Shown in pieces: positions 33,178-43,399 of a DNA stretch of 64,000 nt. The DNA comes from Takakia lepidozioides (taxonomy: Eukaryota; Streptophyta; Takakiopsida; Takakiales; Takakiaceae). The translations under genes and the position numbers were made by a program. The stretch spans positions 34,224,001 through 34,288,000 of the forward strand of contig CM060731.1 of the NCBI GenBank assembly GCA_030704615.1. Direction: 5' to 3'. The notes below the pieces were generated by a model, which saw only the letters and a list, made by a program, of their open reading frames with translations, did no database searches and was not told the origin of the DNA. How positions within the stretch are numbered: the stretch's first letter is position 1; the number at the start of each line of letters is the position of its first letter.

Positions 33178-36100
33178 CTAATCTTCATCATCCTCATCTA
33201 TGTCTGGGTCACTACATGTATCACTGTCTTCATCACAGACTTGATCTTGTCCAAGGGTTGGCTGAACATCATCACCACGTATACGGGGTGCTCGGAGGTA
33301 CAAGGAGGCCACCTGCTCTGGAGTAACCGGTACCGCTCGGCTGCATGTTGGGCCATCAGTAACCAGAGTCTCCTCTAGTCTTTGTGGGGCTAACAATCCT
33401 TCCACTTCCGCCACATCATCATTATCAATTGATATGTCGCAGACCACTCTACGTGCTCGGGGGCTCTTCTCCAGGACGACTTTCCACCCCGGCTCCTTCA
33501 CACAATCAGAAAAAAACACTTGATCAACCTGGCCAGGAAACACAAAAGGTTGCTCAGAAGGTGGAAGCATACGGTTAAAATTGACAAGTGTGAAGCCAAC
33601 ATCATCCTGCTTCATTGACATAGGTTGACGACCCACGCGACTCGCCCGTACCCACGAACACAAAAACACTAAAGGCTGTGTTTGGCCATAGTCAATTTGC
33701 AAAATCTCCCTTATAAGACCCACATATCTTGTAGGTTCCTCCATGTCATTGCCTTGTTGGTAATGGGCTGGTGCTGGAAAACAGATGAGACTCCACAATC
33801 AAAAGACACCATACTTGTTGTGTTCATGCTGGGGGATGTAACCCTGTAATGGTTACCATACACTGTCATACTCTTGAATGACAGGGCAGTAAATGATGGA
33901 GGCCTTGAAAGATCCAGTAATTCCTCACGTGTTGTAGGATCAAGCCCATCTGATTGAATTGAGAGATGATCCCGTACACCTTGAGGGAGCCAAACATCAA
34001 ATGGAGGACAAGGATGCAAATCAGGAGGGTACTGAATTGCCGTGGGATTGCTCATGCCTTCCAGCCCTTGCTCCTCACGAAACAAGCGTCGTCTGGCTTC
34101 TATCCGTGTGGACTCTGCTTCATATATCCTGTCACAATCCGAGGGTCAGCCAGGAGATTGACAGAGGTGGCGTGGGAGATTTGAAAAGACGCCATATGCC
34201 AACTAATGATAAATGACTAAAACTTGGAAATCTGAATGTCAATGAAGTAGATTTCTTACCCCAACATGACTGACAGACGAGGATGGTTCTGAATGATGTA
34301 CTCATGTACAATATCACACAGGTCATTCAATTTTCGGGCTTTAGAACTTCCTTCCACAACTTCACGTTCCACAGATTCTGCCTCATCTGCATCCCACACC
34401 CTTCGTACACTTCCATCAAATCCTGCCATATACTCTGTGCAAAAACCCAATGCTTCTTCAAATTGGTATCCTTCTGCCATGCTCCCCTCGGGCCTTGCCA
34501 TATTTCTTACGTAGCCCTTCATATCTTTCATTGCCCGCTCCATGGGGTACATCCAACGAGATGCTACGGGCCCGCATAAGTACAACTCATCCACTAGGTG
34601 AACAACCAGATGTGTCATCACATCAAAAAATGATGGTGGGAACTCCTTCTCTATAAGACACAGAGTGAGAACTGCTTCAGTTCTCAATTCCTCATACTCT
34701 ACAGGATTCACCACTTTTGCACACAACTTCTTAAATACACGACATACTCGCAAAATGGCCCTTCGAGGACCACTTGGCATGAGCCCACGGATAGCAAGCG
34801 GTATAATTTGCTGCATGAGCACATGATAGTCATGTGATTTCATGCCAGACAACTTCTTCTTCACCACATGCTTTTTGAAAGCTGATGCGTAGCCTGTTGG
34901 CACTTTCAAGTTCTGCACAATCTCCAGAAAGACTTGTAACTCAGCCTCAGTGAGGACATAAGGGGCAGGAGGCATAATTAACGTATCTGCTCTGTCAGGA
35001 TCACGTTGTAGCCACAATTCCGGGCGCATCCCAAGTAGCTCCAAATCACGGCGAACTTTCAATGTGTCTTTCTCACCAAAGATAGTTTTAATAATATTTT
35101 CAGCCAAGTTCTTCTCGAAATGCATTGCGTCAAACGTGTGGCGGATGAGGAGACCCTACAAAAATGAACACATAAGCAATTGAGCATTTACTCATCACAA
35201 TTTAAACAGAAAACGCAAAAATGTACACAGCCAATTTAAAGGCCATGAAGGAATTACCTCCCAATAAGGTAAGACATATAAAATTGACAATCGCTTAACT
35301 CCATGAGTTTTTGCTGGGTCTGTCTTGCTATCTGGCGTCCCTCCGTTTTCCACCCATGCAGTGCGAGCAGTTGCAAGGTCCTTGATTTGTCAGTAGCTCT
35401 TCCACTATGGGCATCAGGTAAACATCTACGTTGTCCGAGGTAACAGACTCCTTACCAGGAATCAGTAGTGCTAACATGACAAAGAACTTTTTGGTCATTA
35501 ACCACGGAGGCAGATTGTAATTGACCAAGAGAACGGGCCATGTGCTCCAACTTGTGGATTGAGCTCCGTAGGGATTTACACCGTCTAAGGCCAATCCAAA
35601 TCGCAGAGATCATGGCTCTGCAGCAAAATCCGCAAATGTGGTGTCAATGTGTCTCCATGCTTTGCTATCAGCTGGATGTCGAACCAACCCATCCTGGCTC
35701 TTATGTCTGTCGTGCCATGTCATGAGGTTAGCGATCGATTTACATCGGTACATACGTTTCAACCTTGGAATGACAAGGAAATGTCGCAATACTTTCTTGG
35801 GCACACTTCCACGACCTGGAATGTAACGGGAACTGCGGCACACTGGGCAAATGTCTACATTCTCATACTCCCCACGGAAGAGTACACAACCACGCTCACA
35901 GGCATGAATCATGGTGTACTGCAATCCCATCTTGGCAATCATGGTTTTTGCTTCATAGTGAGTTTTCGGCAATGAATTCTCTTTAGGCAAAAAACTCTTA
36001 CGCAACAATCCCAGAAGCTCATTCACAAATGCATTGGTGCTCTTGTGGGTAGTGCATGCGTTCAGCAACGTCAAAGTTGCTTGCAGCCGGCTGATGGAGC

Positions 36101-37014
36101 ACCCTTCAAAAAGTGGACATTGCGACTGTCGGAAGAGTTTATCATACTCGGGATCAACATGCAGGTGAGCATTCTCATCAAATTCATTGTCTCCAGAATC
36201 GTCGAGATCATCGTCATGATCGGCAAATGTGTGATCGGTTCCACCATGAATGGGGTCATCTCTGTTTGCATCTGCAAAGAGAAACGCTTCCTGCAATGCA
36301 CGTTGCATTTCTACCTCCAATCCACCACTCTCATCTACGTTCTCTGTGACATTGGGCTCCCGCTGTGCCGCAGGGCCTTCGTCTTCATCATCTGAATATT
36401 CACATCCCTGCATCCCAATAGTCATCTTGTGAGTGGACCAACAACGATGTGACACTTGTTCATATTATGACATAGGAGGCACGGTGACGTTGTAGTGATG
36501 TAGTCATATTTACGTATGTATCTTATGAATATACACCCAATCAAAACACAACATTTGTAACCATTGAAGTCATAGTTGCAGTCACTTACTTAGTCATATA
36601 TGACTACATGACTACACATGACCAATGAAAACACGATATGTGCATTAATTAAAGTGATAACGGAAGTGGCGTAGTCATAGTCACGTCTATATCTTATGAC
36701 TTCTTGACTACAATCACCCAACGAAATGTCGACATGTGGAGAAGAGGATCGTTGCATTCAAAATTCAAACTAAAGTGCTGAAGGGAAAGTGGCGATCTTA
36801 CCGGAAGAGAACAGCGTTGGAGAAGAGGATCCCTCCCGTGTATCATGTAATGATTCCTCACTGTTTCCAACAACAGTACTTTTCCTCCATGACACTCATC
36901 GCAGTTGCATAGCATTTTTGTATGCCCATTCCTTGTGGCATAAGCTTCTTCCATTCGCCATAGACGGTCATCTATTCTACGCCTACGCATCCGGTCGCCA
37001 CCTGCGCTATACAT
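33178..37014 (-). pseudogene. TNPD/TNP2-type CACTA transposase, disrupted
   Basis: Exons run right to left. 37014-36802 is a transposase-associated region (CNCDECHGG, NHYMIHGRDP; donor GTAAGA). About 36430-35610 is the N-terminal Transposase_21 part (LLRKSFLPKENSLPKTHYEA, CPVCRSSRY, VPKKVLRHF, DSKAWRHIDTTFADFA). 35609-35328 has LALDGVNPYG and YNLPPWLMTKKFF ... LLIPGKESVTSDNVDVYLMP. 35155-34256 is the DUF4218 part (AMHFEKNLAENIIKTIFGEK ... EFPPSFFDVMTHLVVHL ... GPVASRWMYPMER). 34140-33178 is DUF4216-like (SFDCGVSSVFQHQPI, RYVGLIREIL, VGFTLVNFNR). Three breaks are seen: an in-frame TGA at 35610-35612 (likely CGA to TGA), loss of the central Transposase_21 segment between about 35420 and 35155, and a frameshift near 33760. 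Confidence 0.85.
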
Positions 37015-37139
37015 GCTTTGAACGTCACCCCTTCCCTCTTTGCATGCTACGCACAGTGCATTGTCTCTAGTTTTGCACCAGCTGCCAATGTGCTATTTCT
37101 ATATCTATAGTATACTATAAGTATCGTTTCTGAGTATCC
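37015..37139. promoter_or_regulatory. Divergent promoter between TNPD and the TNPA-like gene
   Basis: Only about 125 bp separate the first minus-strand exon (ATG at 37014) from the plus-strand ATG at 37140. An AT-rich TATATCTATAGTATACTATA block at about 37101-37120 can serve as a TATA region in either direction. Head-to-head expression is inferred from the gene order. Confidence 0.4.
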
Positions 37140-40100
37140 ATGGTGAAGCGGAAGGTCTTCGAAGTGACAGTCCCTCTCACTGAGTACGAGAAGTTCCGAG
37201 AGCGCCGGATTGCTGCCATAAAGGAGGTGGAAGCAACGTTCAAGCAGTCGATAAATGGGTGAGTTTAGTTCCTGACTTTGGATACCCACCCACTAAACTT
37301 GCGATTCGCCTTATCCTCTAACCTTCCTACAGCGATCATAAGCTTCATAGCACAAATGGGGGCGAGTAGCTGCGACTTGTACAAACAGAGAGGCAAACAA
37401 CATGCAGTGAGTGACGATTAGGTTTGAGGAGGGTGTGTCATTAGGCGGGAGATGTCCGCCGTCATTCGTGGGCAGCCATTACGTCCTGGTAGGGTGCGGC
37501 TGTGGTTCAGCGTAGGCTTAAGAGTATTAGGGTATGTATGCTTGCATTTGTTTGTGATTGTTTGAGAGGGAGGTCATGGAGGTGTTTGTGCAGGCTTGCG
37601 GGAGCGAATCGCCCTCGCAAGCCATGCGCTCCGAAGGAAAAAGCTAGGGATCAAGGTCTTGCAAGGCAAAGTGCCAGACTGAAGACGATGAAGACTACGA
37701 TTCTGCATGAGGGCTCTTCTGAGGACGATGAGGACGATCCACTCCTCCCACGCCAGTGCGAGGCGAGTGCGTCGTCGGCGGATGCCACGGCAAGCCGAGG
37801 AGAACATGCCCATGCTCATGTCGCAGGACAAAAACGCCCATCATCTACACTACGAACACCTTCTCCGTCTGTGAGTTATAGTTCTTCACAATGACCATGA
37901 TTCAAATTATGTATGTTTTTGGTAAAATCACGAAGAGATAGGGTATGGTAAGATCATGAAGAGATAGGGTATGTCTGTCAAGACAGGGAAGTTGGACAAT
38001 GCAGGGGTCAGCCAAGGCACAATCACAAATGATTTCCACTAGACAAGTTGAAGTGCCAAAGGCATGATGTCAGGCCAATGTAGACTTCAGGTGTGTTCAA
38101 ATTCTTTCCCCATGAAACCAACGTCCTGGTACTAAGCTACAATGGCTACTTATAGAGATACTTGGGTTAGTTATGCACCCAGAATATCAGTAAAACTTGG
38201 AGGGATACTTCTCATGGACCCATCAGGTTTGTCCATTTGAATTCTTGCTATGGATTTCAGGAACACCCCATACCTAAGAGGGCTCAAAAATGTACTGGGA
38301 GGACATCATTGGGGCCAATCAAATTTGGGAGATTTACTGCCCAAGATCATACTGAGTTTTGGGTAATCTTGTCTTTACAAATGATATGTGCTTCCAGTTT
38401 GTTATATTGAATTCAAGGATTTGCTGCTTGCTGCCTATATGTATGTGTAATCACCCACATTGTACTGGGGGAATTTCTTTCAGGGCAAGCACAAGCGCAC
38501 TGGATCCACGATCCCTGCTGCTAGCAATGGAGATGGCGCCCACAAGAACGCAGGAGGTGGCCCTAACTCTCCCATCGTTGTGGGTTCTGTGCCACAAGTA
38601 CCCCCACCTTATTATGGTATGCCTCAGTACCCACAGTCTGGCACTCAGTATGGTCAGGGTCAATATGGTGCTCCTCCATATGGGCAGTATGGCCAGTATC
38701 CTCCTCCACCATATTTGCCACCCCCTAATAGCTATGGGGGTGGCAGGCCACCGGAATATCCTCCTGCTTATGGACAGTATGGTCCTCGGCCTTCTGGCCA
38801 ACAGCCATGGCCACCAGTCCCTACTTGGCAGGATCCTGCTTTGAATTCTCCTGAGCGCACGGAGGTCTCTGAAGAGGGGAGGGTGCCGTTTCAAAGAATG
38901 ATAGAACCAATGCTTTAAGGAGGGCTAATAGCTCAGCCAAAATTGAAGCTGCCAAGGTGAAGGAAGAGAGAATAGCTGCAGGTCTTCCTCCCACGGTGAT
39001 TTTGACGAACCTCAAAGGAGCCCCGTATGGTCAGACCCGGAATGTATGGCACGCTGCCCTTAAAGGACAGGCTTATCGCAAGCTAGATTGTTCCCTTGCC
39101 ATCAACAACCAACCTGATGAAGTTGTATACGAAATCAGAGATCACCTGGCTAAGCTATTTTCATATACGCCACACAAGTTAAAAGACTTCCACCTAAAAC
39201 AAACAATTGGCAGAATAATGAAGAGCCAGCGTTATGAAGCACACACTGCGTGGTTGGGTGGTAAGGGGAAACCCATTACTGTATCTGACGAGGTATGGAA
39301 CAAGCTTGTAAGTTACTGGCAGACAGAGGTGTTCCACAAAGTATCGAGCAACATGAAGAAGGCAAATGGTGCAATTCAGAATCCTACCAAGACTGGCCAT
39401 GGGAAGGCAATGGTGGAAGCACGCTTGGTAAGTGGCATCATCACGACTCTGTATTTTGTTCCTCATTGAATTGCTATGTGTATATAGTCAGCCCTCACAT
39501 TGCTTACTGACTTGTGGCATGGGTTTGTTTGTGGCATGGATTAATTTGTAGGAAACACTATCAGGGTGCCCTCCTACATTATATGAAATTCAAGAGGGTT
39601 CAGTGTCACGGTTGTCAGCTGGGAGTGACAGGCGGGTAAGTGTGTTTTGCCACGTTTGCTAGAGTGGTTGTTGCATCATAGGTTGCTAGGGTTTTTTTCA
39701 AGGTTTTGCCTGGGTTTTTCTTTCCAATGGTTGTTCATGCTAGGTTTTTGGTTTGATTCATACTGGGCAAGTTTTCATGGATTAGGCAGGAGGGAAGTCT
39801 CGCATATTCTACAGTAGTTGGCAGGATGGATGGCTTGGACAAACTGGTGGAATCACAAGGACGTGACATGGCAGAATTAAAATTACAGATGCAGAGTATG
39901 ATTGAGTACCAGAAAGCCATTGTGACCAGATTGGGGATTAATCTACCAGGCGCAGGACAGTGACATCTACGATGGATACGTTTGCTGTGACAGTATCAAA
40001 ATGTTTGGAATCCCAATTTCAGACGGTAACTGGTGCTCACTCTAAGCCCTTATGTCTTCCTGTCACTGATGATCTTTTGAATTTGACCGAGCAGCAGCAG

Positions 40101-41633
40101 GATACAGGGAAGGCCAGCTGTGAGGTACACGTGGAAATTCAGCCCTTGCCACGTACAAAGGCAGTAGTAGCAGTCCAGGGGGCAATGGTGACAGAGCCGC
40201 CGGGCACACCGGATTCTGGTATGCAGGTATGTGGGAGTTTAAATGGGGAGGAAGATGCAGACGGGGACAAAACAAACAAGCAGGTTGCTTTAATTTCTCC
40301 TGCTCACATGTTGAAGCCAAATGTCAGTTTACTTCCTGGACCAACGAGGAAGCATTTACTAATTCTGGACTTAAATGGTCTGTTATGTGAATCTTTTCAT
40401 TCTACTAATGGGTCTGCATCCCTTCCCAAAGGTTTTGTGGGGAAGATGTGTGGCAAGAAGATGATAGTTTTGAGACCACGCTGTTATGACTTTTTGCAAA
40501 AGTGTTGAACACTTTGAGGTGGCGGTGTGGTCTTGTTGCCAAGCTCGCAACTTCTTCCCAACGGTGGACTATATTTTTGCAGCCCACACTAACGTGGTTT
40601 TCCAGTGGGATGCCCTTCACTGTGACGAGGATCCAGTCCTCCCATGCCGTAAGGGGTCTGATTCAAAGCCATTATATTTCAAGAACTTGTCTACAGTGTG
40701 GGCAGATTGGCCAGAATGGACTTATGAGGACACTGTTCTTGTTGACGACACACCAAGAAAGGCGGCAAACAATCCTCCCTTCAGTGGGATTTTTCCAGAG
40801 CCATGGAAGGTGCAACCAGATTCACCAACTGATGAGTATCTAACAGAGGTGTTGTGGCCTTTCTTGTGGAAGGCATCGAAAGTTGCCAGTATTCCCAAGT
40901 TTTTGGAGTCTCAGCCTGTTTTCGGACAACAACCATACAACACTGCTACTGTGAAGGTACAAACATTCTGACAGTGCTCTAGAGGCTACAATTTTGTGGG
41001 TTCATTCATTGCATTGCTTTCCTGGATGCTTCTCCTCAGTTGCTTGATTAATGCTAGGTTTTCTTTGCAGTTTTCATGTTGGCTTTTTTGTTTGATTCAT
41101 ACTTGGATTTTGTTTCTATTCACTATTCCTATTTGCTCATTGCTTTCCTGGTTGTTCTCTGGTCTGTGACACAGGAACTTGTGACAAACAAAGGTGATAT
41201 TGTCGACAAGCCGGTACAGACGAGGGCAAGAGTGTCGACCCGGCGAGTAGCCCCCAAAAGAGGTCTCACAACCACTGGAGACTGCAAATGGGAGTAAGTC
41301 CAGGCCGTTGTCTTGTCTGTTTTATTTTTATCAACCTTGGGGCTCTCTTTAATTCGCAAATGTTGAGTGTCCTAGTCGTGTGTATGTCATGGGTTTTCAC
41401 ATCGTTCTTTTTGTGTGGAGTTGGGATCACAGTTCAGGGTGGGTGACGAGGTTCGGCTGTTGGATGTGAACTCCAAACGCAAGAAATGTGGAGTAGGACT
41501 GATTGTTGCTCTTCAAGGTGCTGTGGTGGGTTACGAGTACCCTGCTGTGCCCCTTGATTATGACTGTGTGTACATCAAAGAGGCATGTGTCAGTAACACC
41601 CCTCTACCATATGTGAATGGTGTTAGGAAATAG
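37140..41633 (+). CDS. TNPA-like (Transposase_24 family) CACTA gene, multi-exon, with interruptions
   Basis: Exon 1 is 37140-37258 (MVKRKVFEVTVPLTEYEKFR), with the E-Y-E...R start typical of this family, donor GTGAGT. Exon 2 is 37594-37870 (LARQSARLKTM and an acidic stretch), joined in phase. Exon 3 starts at 38484 in phase 0 and encodes a P/Y/G/Q-rich segment (YGQGQYGAPPYGQYGQYPPP). A frame change near 38865-38896 leads into the Transposase_24 core (NALRRANSSAKIEAA, YGQTRNVWHAALKG, SQRYEAHTAWLGGKGKPITV; to about 39433). Next are ETLSGCPPTLYEIQEGSVSR (39552-39634) and a coiled segment ending MAELKLQMQSMIEYQK, which stops at 39961-39963. Distal exons 41174-41293 and 41430-41633 (FRVGDEVRLLD ... 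LPYVNG) resemble the C-terminal domain of the family. TNPA binds subterminal repeats and helps excision. Between coil and C-terminus lies the FCP1-like domain, annotated separately. Confidence 0.7.
39972..40971 (+). pseudogene. FCP1/NIF-type phosphatase-like domain carried by the CACTA element
   Basis: The frame 39972-40508 has a nonconserved 115-residue lead and then HLLILDLNGLLCE, where the HAD motif I keeps the nucleophile-position Asp but has Asn at the second acidic position. It continues as MIVLRPRCYDFLQKC. A one-base frame change at about 40500 continues the domain as EHFEVAVWSCCQARNF, VVFQWDALHC, KPLYFKNLSTVW, EDTVLVDDTPRKAANNPP and FGQQPYN. This is the order in the plant NLI-interacting-factor/FCP1-homology proteins with DLNGLL. 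That family includes CTD small phosphatase relatives acting on phosphoproteins. There are no introns across about 1 kb, unlike what I would expect of a host gene. The missing second Asp makes classic phosphatase chemistry doubtful, though DLNGLL is shared with plant homologues. Confidence 0.7.
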
Positions 41634-42230
41634 ACCGAGTTGGGCAGGTGGTTGGCCAGACAACACTTTGGAGTCTAAAGTTACTGAAACTTATGGAGCT
41701 GCGGAAGGGATAGTCAGTATTGCACTGTTTAACAGAGTTCTTGATTCTAATAGCACTAGAACATACTAGCTACAACAATTCAGCCCATGTGTGGGCTTGC
41801 TTGTTTTTGGCTGGGCCTTTTGAGGCATGGATTTTTGACCTTGTGGCTTTTGAGGTGTCCATTGGGACATTGGTCTCATTTGGATTTTTGTAATGTGAGT
41901 TATAGGGCTTGTATTGCCCTGTAGTTGACTTTTTCATTCTCCTTGTGTTGATAGTATGCAGGAGGGATCCATTCTGTTTTCATGTTGGAATTTCACCATG
42001 TAATGAAGATTTTAAATCATTTAATTCACTTTCATTTTAAATAATAATATTAAAAATAATACCATTAAAAAAAAATTCCAAGGCTGCAATCTCCTGTTCT
42101 TTTAAATATTAAATGAAAACTAAAAAATAAAATATGAACATTAAAAATATAAACTATTTCGGAAAACAATCTTGATGACACGTGGCATCACTCTTGCTCA
42201 AACCAGAACATGTGGCAGTATATGACACGA
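41634..42230. other. TNPA-like gene 3' region
   Basis: GT-rich then AT-rich sequence with A-rich runs (42064-42075) after the last coding exon. It probably holds the 3' UTR and poly(A) signals. No ORF. Confidence 0.4.
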
Positions 42231-42787
42231 CATTCTTTATCCATATTTTCACCACGTGTAAAGATCCGTAGTCATATATGCTAGTCATATATTTTGTCTG
42301 TGTGCCACATGTCGCATCTCAAGTGCAACAGGTGTCCCACTAACAACTCTCCATGTAGACATCCCTGTAGTCATATGAGCGAGTCATGTAGTCACCACGT
42401 GTGAAATCTGCCATAGCACACGTGTCCCGCTAGCGCCTCTCCATGTAGGCATCACTGTGCAGACATGTAGTCATATGATCATGGCAAGAAGTCGTGACAT
42501 GTCAAATTCGCAGTGGCGCACGTGTCCCGCTAAAGCCTCTCCATGTAGGCAGCGCTCAATAGACAATGTAGTCATATATTAGTCATATAGTTGTGACTGC
42601 AACCCTCTCTGCAGCAGGACTCCAGGTGCCACGCAAGCAATCACGGATATGACTTGCAAAACGCAGTCCTAAAGACTAGTCGCTATGACAGGGTTTTTTT
42701 CACTACAGAGTGATGTAGTCATGAACGCATATAAGACTGAAAAAATAGTCATATGTGAAGTCAAAAAAATGCTCATCTGTTGTAGTG
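42230..42787. promoter_or_regulatory. Right subterminal repeats of the CACTA element
   Basis: At least seven GTAGTCATAT/TAGTCATATA motifs are present (for example near 42271, 42288, 42372, 42467, 42570, 42585, 42749). Between them are two or three tandem copies of a block of about 115 bp containing GTGTCCCGCTA..GCCTCTCC and ATGTAGGCA. This is the TNPA-binding architecture expected at CACTA ends. Confidence 0.7.
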
Positions 42788-42985
42788 TGTAATAGTGACC
42801 ATAGCCTCACTAAGTCCTCCATCACTGTCCCTACTACACTCAAACTCGATAGATCAAGAAGCCGGGTGCAAGAGTTGCCCCATCGTTAGTCGCCGTCTTG
42901 CAACCTGTGAACTGGAGCCTGGGATCTCATACTCCTATGAGCTTGGCCTCCCATGTCTTGTTAGCTGCCTCTAGTCATGTCCCCA

Positions 42986-43330
42986 CTATCCCAAGCAGTG
43001 TGGACATAACCAATCTCCATCAGGAACCCTCTCAAGAGGTGGTGTTAAGCATCCCATATACCAACCTCTTGAGCATCGATCACACACCAGCATGGTGGCT
43101 GCCCCTTTGGCAGACCCATAGAGCATGCACCTCAAACCTGCAGGTACCACTGCCAAGTTTGGGTCAACTCTGCCATCAACAGTGGGAAGGTGACATGGCG
43201 CACAATTACGCACATGGTCTTTCCAAGTCATGCCATCCCGACCCTCCAAGATCAGGACTCCTGAGGACAACACCTCTCGAACCCTCAGAATAACACGCCC
43301 TGCAGTGACATCCAGGGCCCTACCTGCTCA
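42986..43330 (-). CDS. Integrase tail with PHD finger (element 2)
   Basis: The minus-strand frame ending at 42986 encodes the GPY-like integrase tail (GRVILRVREVL, VLILEGRDGMTWKDHVRNCA, VDGRVDPNLAVVPAG) followed by a C-terminal PHD finger. Its key segments are RCMLYG, MLVCDRCSRGWYMGCL and PPLERVPDGDWLCPHCLG. Relative to a canonical Cys4-His-Cys3 finger the second Cys is Tyr and the His is Tyr. Element 1 still has CMLC at the first pair, so the ancestor had a complete finger. PHD fingers of this CDRC-W-CL-PPL-VP-W-CPxC type bind histone H3 N-termini. The integrase catalytic core is absent upstream: the tail follows the methyltransferase region directly. Confidence 0.8.
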
Positions 43331-43399
43331 GTCAATGACAAGGCCTCATCTTGCCCCATCATCTCATCCTCGAGGACTTCCTCAACCTGAGAAAAATCC

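Larger units (their letters stand above)
31073..42787. mobile_element. CACTA (En/Spm) DNA transposon, 11.7 kb, TSD TGT
   Basis: The left end CACTACAAGAGATGAGCGTT and the right end (complement CACTACAACAGATGAGCATT) form terminal inverted repeats of about 23 bp with two mismatches. They are flanked by the 3-bp duplication TGT (31070-31072 and 42788-42790). It carries a minus-strand TNPD-type transposase (33.2-37.0 kb) and a plus-strand TNPA-like gene (37.14-41.63 kb) firing from a shared promoter. It also carries captured host-gene pieces (S3a and an FCP1-like phosphatase). It landed between the PPT and the PHD-coding end of gypsy element 2. TNPD is broken, so this copy would need enzymes from elsewhere, but its ends look intact. 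Confidence 0.95.

Noticed and set aside
33178-33798. Separate small gene on the minus strand
   Set aside because: It continues the TNPD reading after a one-base frame change (the DUF4216-like part), so it is not an independent gene.
38359-38894. Overlapping plus and minus ORFs antisense to the P/Y/G-rich exon
   Set aside because: The in-phase exon chain of the TNPA-like gene explains this region; the others are shadows.
38865-38896. 32-nt GT...AG interval as an intron of the TNPA-like gene
   Set aside because: Phases fit, but it is too short for a plant intron; a frameshift is more likely.
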